Notes under the pieces: generated by a model
Databases searched by the model: none
Seen by the model: only the letters and a program-made list of their open reading frames with translations
Told to the model about the DNA's origin: nothing
Origin: Lachnospiraceae bacterium
GTDB taxonomy: Bacteria; Bacillota; Clostridia; Lachnospirales; Lachnospiraceae
Direction: 5' to 3'
DNA length: 64,000 bases
Assembly: GCA_022794265.1 (NCBI GenBank)
Contig: JAAWEK010000007.1
Span: forward strand, 1 to 64,000
Position numbers and translations under genes: made by a program
Part shown: in pieces, positions 61,101 through 64,000 of the stretch
How positions within the stretch are numbered: the stretch's first letter is position 1
Layout of the letters: the number at the start of each line of letters is the position of its first letter

Positions 61101-61693
61101 AAAAGAAAAAAATAGTGTTGGCGGTAGCAGGTATAGTTATAGTACTTATTATATCAGTCATTATATATTTTAAAATTGTGGAAAAAAAACAAACTGGCTA
61201 TGTATGGGTAGGAGATAGTTATGATGAAGCAGTACAGATTCTGACAGAAAACTTTAGTACAGACATAGTTTTATATGGTGAAAAGCTGGAATTTAGGGAA
61301 AATGTAGTATACAGACACATCAATACTCTTAGTAATGAGACATTAACTACAGATAAGGAATATGAATTTATTATAATTAATGATTTGGATGGTACAGTGG
61401 AACTGACAGAAAAAGATATAGAAGTGTTAAAAAAGTATGTATTAAATGGAAATGCAAATCTATACTATATAGGTACAAATAATTATGGATTATTGAAAGA
61501 CCATGGGTTTACCATATATGACAGCTCCACGGGGGAATGGGGATTCACATGTGAGCATTTATATGGAGAACTGATATACGGAGGAGGTCTTTGGAGCAGT
61601 TATGATAGAAGACAATCGGGTGAAAAAGAGGCAAGGAACTTATGTATGGTGATATTATTAAATTTTGTTCATTACTTAGAAGAATGCAATTAA
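61085..61693 (+). CDS. Single-pass exported protein of the third cassette
   Basis: A 202-residue protein with a Lys-rich N-terminus, one membrane span (about 9-29, VLAVAGIVIVLIISVIIYFKI) and an extracytoplasmic domain (YVWVGDSYDEAVQILTENF... EFIIINDLDGTVELTEKDIEVLKKYVLNGNANLYYIGTN). That part alternates beta strands and helices, as in a Rossmann-like or GATase-like fold, and suggests a sugar- or peptide-binding domain; no family is certain. ATG 61085 or 61097 may be the start; neither has its own ribosome binding site. It lies behind attenuator copy 3 and before the remains of an ABC ATPase. Confidence 0.65.
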   Translation: MGIKMKKKKIVLAVAGIVIVLIISVIIYFKIVEKKQTGYVWVGDSYDEAVQILTENFSTDIVLYGEKLEFRENVVYRHINTLSNETLTTDKEYEFIIINDLDGTVELTEKDIEVLKKYVLNGNANLYYIGTNNYGLLKDHGFTIYDSSTGEWGFTCEHLYGELIYGGGLWSSYDRRQSGEKEARNLCMVILLNFVHYLEECN

Positions 61694-61748
61694 CATAATA
61701 ATTGGGAGACGGAAATGAAGAAAAGTAATAATTACTCTAAAATATTTT

Positions 61749-61845
61749 GGTATTGAAAAGTTAGCCAATAATAAGTTATGAGGCGGACAAAGAGTTGCTA
61801 TTGCAAGAACAATTGTGAAGTATCACTGTAAGCCGGATAAACAAA
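61749..61845 (+). pseudogene. Remnant of an ABC transporter ATPase
   Basis: Reading from 61749: GIEKLANNKL, stop, GGQRVAIARTIVKYHCKPDK. This is the signature region of a MacB-type ATPase (compare [33 protein letters not shown] at 57470), with the Ser of LSGGQ changed to a stop and two residues lost. Walker A, Walker B and the permease are absent. A 13-codon frame (MKKSNNYSKIFWY) precedes it at 61715. The remaining bases to 62000 show nothing else. Confidence 0.7.
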
Positions 61846-62000
61846 ATTTATATGATTCAATTACTTGAAAATAAATTTCGGCTGTTATTTATTAATTGTT
61901 ATGTGTCTAAAAACTATATGGTCAGTATTCTAAATTTTTTAAAAATTATAAGAACAATATTAAAACGATTAAATTTTTTGGTAAAAATATCCAAGTATTA

Positions 62001-62221
62001 TTGACAATATATGGTTTTGCATGGTAACATTTAACTATATAAAAATAAATATGTATTGTGGTAGTTTAAATTATAAGATAAGCTGGGTTATACAAAGAAT
62101 TAAGATGGGTAAAAGTACATACAAAAATAAAAGGTACTGAAGAGAAAAATATAAAATAAGTAGGCCTGTGGTTGTATAATTTCATCTTTCTAAGTGAAAT
62201 GTGCAAGCGCAGGCATTTTTT
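62001..62221 (+). promoter_or_regulatory. Attenuator-like leader with promoter, copy 4 of 4
   Basis: TTGACA (62001-62006) and TGGTAACAT (-10 TAACAT at 62025-62030) are 18 bases apart, with AAAATATCCAA upstream. The box CTGGGTTATACAAAG (62083-62097) is followed by the hairpin GCCTGTGGTTG (62164-62174) / CAAGCGCAGGC (62204-62214), then A and six T. TTATACAA of the box is complementary to TTGTATAA in the 5' arm. Arm sequences differ from copies 2 and 3, yet pairing is kept by changes on both sides and G-T pairs. It heads the C39-like hydrolase gene. Confidence 0.8.
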
Positions 62222-62308
62222 GTTTATGTAATTTACTTTAGCGATATCTTTAGAAGGATGGCTTATAGAAGTAATTGTATTAAAAAATATAGTAAAGAGG
62301 TAAAAACT

Positions 62309-63361
62309 ATGAAAAAAATTTATAAACGAATTGTTGCTACAATAATAATAATTTGTCTTAGCAATTGGTGTATATTACAAAATTATACCTTAAATTATGC
62401 AAATGAAGATGATATAAAACAATTAGAAGATGAAATGGAAGACATAGTAGAATATTTTTATCCCTATATAACACTTAAAGTTGAAAAAATTACTCCAATT
62501 TACAAGTTGGATAAAATATGCGAATATGCAATTGATATATCTGCTGATAATGTAAATTATGGTTATTTTATAGTAAATGATAGTTATGATATTACTCGGT
62601 TTATAATTAAACAAAATAGTGATGGATTTATAGAATCAAATTTTGATATTTTATTGGATAAGAAAATATTAAAAGTAGACATTTTTGAGTATCAATATAG
62701 TGATGAAGATATTGTACTGGGTTCTTATGATGATATATTTAATATTTGTTATGATGATTTATCTATGATGGATGCTGATCATAATTTAAAATGTCAAAAA
62801 ACGCTAAAAAAATATTATGCATTTGGGGAAAATTTTATTACTGATAAACTTGGAATGGATTATGGCTGTGCAATAGTTGCTATGTTAAATGTCGCTGCAC
62901 AAAATCAGTTATTTAGAGTTCGAAATGCTAGTACGAGTTCATATGATATTAGTAATATTAAAAGTGAATATAAAAGAATATGGGATATAGCAAGACCAAT
63001 AGATGGATTTATTGCAGCTGATAAAATGGGAAGTATTATGTCTGCATATGTAAAAAAATATCATAATAATTTTACTTTGACATATAAAAATTATAGTAAT
63101 CCACCAATTGGTTTTTTTACAAATGCAATTGATGCCAATTATTCAGCTATTCTTGGCGTGGTAGGAGATGTAAGCGGAGCTAAATCAGGACATGCCTTTA
63201 GTGTTATTGGATATTTAAATTATCAACATAGATATAAAAATCACAATAAGACATTTTTAAAAGTAACTACTGGTTGGGGGTATGATAATGAAATAGGATA
63301 TATAGATTATAATAATCTTAATGTACGTTCAACTTATGGGGTTAAATATATTTTCAAATAA
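62309..63361 (+). CDS. Secreted papain/C39-like cysteine hydrolase
   Basis: A 350-residue exported protein. The signal peptide (about 1-28) is followed by an N-terminal region of about 150 residues, acidic and beta-rich, which may be a propeptide, and a C-terminal thiol-peptidase-like domain: Cys187 in MDYGCAIVAMLNVAAQ, His295 in SGHAFSVIGYLN, and TTGWGYDNEIGYIDY in the place of the third residue. The layout resembles the C39_2/papain-like group, also streptopain-like zymogens. Target unknown. The start at 62309 follows AAAGAGG; upstream in-frame codons would run into the leader terminator. It is strikingly AT-rich. It parallels the Amidase_6 gene of the second cassette. Confidence 0.7.
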   Translation: MKKIYKRIVATIIIICLSNWCILQNYTLNYANEDDIKQLEDEMEDIVEYFYPYITLKVEKITPIYKLDKICEYAIDISADNVNYGYFIVNDSYDITRFIIKQNSDGFIESNFDILLDKKILKVDIFEYQYSDEDIVLGSYDDIFNICYDDLSMMDADHNLKCQKTLKKYYAFGENFITDKLGMDYGCAIVAMLNVAAQNQLFRVRNASTSSYDISNIKSEYKRIWDIARPIDGFIAADKMGSIMSAYVKKYHNNFTLTYKNYSNPPIGFFTNAIDANYSAILGVVGDVSGAKSGHAFSVIGYLNYQHRYKNHNKTFLKVTTGWGYDNEIGYIDYNNLNVRSTYGVKYIFK

Positions 63362-63401
63362 TAGAATAAATTTTTTTAAAATTATTAAGGAGCGAGAAGG
63401 T

Positions 63402-63845
63402 ATGAAAAAAAAAGTTTTATTCACGGGTTTGATTTTAATCTCAATCATAATAGTAATCGGAATTATCCTGATTCCAACAAAAACAAAACTGAATCTGAAA
63501 TCTGAAAAAATTGTATGTATACGGATAGAAAATTACAACAAAAGCATTGATATTACAGAACCATCGGAAATAGAGAAAATCATTGGTTCACTCAATACAC
63601 TTTCGTATAAGAAAAAGCATCCGTATAAAAAATATTTAGATATCCTGACCGGTAAAGATAATGGCTTTATCAGCGAAAATATATATAGGATTTCATTGTT
63701 TACGGAAAAACGGGAACACTATGTTTATCGGGATGGATGGAAACGTATTTTACTAAGTATGAATGGAACGGAGCTTTGTATCGATTCTGTGGATTATCGA
63801 CTGACAAGAAAAAATACATTAAATTTTCGAAGCTATTTGAAATAA
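63402..63845 (+). CDS. Single-pass exported protein of the fourth cassette
   Basis: A 147-residue protein with a Lys-rich start, a membrane span (about 5-25, VLFTGLILISIIIVIGIILI) and a small extracytoplasmic domain (KIVCIRIENYNKSIDITEPSEIEKIIGSLNTLSYKK...) of a kind often seen in anchored or lipoprotein-like proteins of this group; no known function. AAGGAGCGAGAAGG precedes ATG 63402, which fixes the start against longer upstream frames. It occupies the same place behind a secreted thiol hydrolase as the protein at 56655. Confidence 0.7.
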   Translation: MKKKVLFTGLILISIIIVIGIILIPTKTKLNLKSEKIVCIRIENYNKSIDITEPSEIEKIIGSLNTLSYKKKHPYKKYLDILTGKDNGFISENIYRISLFTEKREHYVYRDGWKRILLSMNGTELCIDSVDYRLTRKNTLNFRSYLK

Positions 63846-63875
63846 TAATTAACAAAAGAGAAAGGGTTATAAATT

Positions 63876-64000
63876 ATGGATTCATTAACCAAAATCATAA
63901 GTCATGCGTACAAAAATTCGCTGTTGTATCAGCAAAAGAAACCGGAGTGGTATGAGGAATCAAGAGAGCCGGATATTACGGAATTTCCGATTATTCAGAA
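63876..64000 (+). CDS. Start of a possible adenylate-forming (PaaK/CapK-like) enzyme, partial
   Basis: Only the first 41 codons are in the window, so the frame runs off the right edge. MDSLTKIISHAYKNSLLYQQKKPEWYEES...DITEFPIIQ has the rhythm of the N-terminus of phenylacetate-CoA ligase/CapK-like proteins (HAYKNSPFY..., then a D-I-x-x-x-P-I/L stretch). AAAGGG is nine bases before ATG. If right, it would activate a carboxylic acid, and may belong to the fourth cassette. The call rests on a short sequence. Confidence 0.45.
   Translation, partial: MDSLTKIISHAYKNSLLYQQKKPEWYEESREPDITEFPIIQ

Overview
The window looks like chromosome of a low-GC Firmicute of the family Lachnospiraceae (Clostridium cluster XIVa). 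The reasons are the codon use, AAGGAG-type ribosome binding sites, the dimeric glycyl-tRNA synthetase, pyruvate phosphate dikinase, the paired TldD/PmbA and M16C peptidase genes, and a starch-degradation set built on GH13 pullulanases. Species cannot be read from the sequence.

Layout. 1-230: 3' end of a 23S rRNA gene and its terminator, with no 5S gene behind it. 0.26-1 kb: HAD phosphatase. 1-12 kb: alpha-glucan locus with a secreted CBM41 pullulanase, a stand-alone membrane-bound CBM41 protein, a cytosolic pullulanase, a LacI-type regulator, malQ and glgP. Outside the cell pullulan or starch would be bound and debranched; inside, pullulanase, amylomaltase and phosphorylase would turn maltodextrins into glucose 1-phosphate and glucose. 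No maltodextrin transporter lies in the window. 12-26.5 kb: housekeeping genes (membrane protein, PmbA, TldD, DegV, M16C peptidase, era, recO, lipoprotein, glyQS, ppdK). 26.6-29.4 kb: a visibly GC-richer pair, a chemoreceptor overlapped by an FMN-binding lipoprotein, probably acquired. 29.6-35.6 kb: TetR/antiporter operon, MATE-like protein, XRE regulator, anchored protein, and a coiled-coil protein with a SleB-type hydrolase domain. 35.7-40 kb: carAB. 40.1-44.3 kb: an exporter cassette (leader with terminator, short exported peptide, single-pass protein, MacB-type ATPase, FtsX-type permease). 44.3-47.9 kb: L,D-transpeptidase, membrane protein, trpS. 47.9-48.6 kb: a gene-free stretch filled by two giant inverted hairpins of one family. 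48.6-55.1 kb: membrane protein, GNAT, histidine phosphatase, and type IIA topoisomerase B and A subunits.

55.1-64 kb is the most unusual part. Four related 5' leaders occur in a row. Each carries a conserved GGGTTATACA box and an intrinsic terminator whose 5' arm is complementary to that box, so each can be read as a transcription attenuator. They head, in turn, a decayed gene; an operon of secreted Amidase_6 hydrolase, single-pass protein, ABC ATPase and FtsX-type permease; a single-pass protein followed by the ruin of an ABC ATPase; and a secreted papain/C39-like hydrolase, single-pass protein and the start of an adenylate-forming enzyme. The 40-44 kb cassette appears to be a distant relative with a fifth, diverged leader. 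I read this as a family of duplicated, partly decaying export and secretion cassettes under shared RNA-level control. The ligand or trigger is unknown.

Separately, three genes (12.0, 41.1 and 61.0 kb) share a leader of about 60 nt whose ribosome binding site serves a mini-ORF beginning MQ(N/I), not the main start codon.
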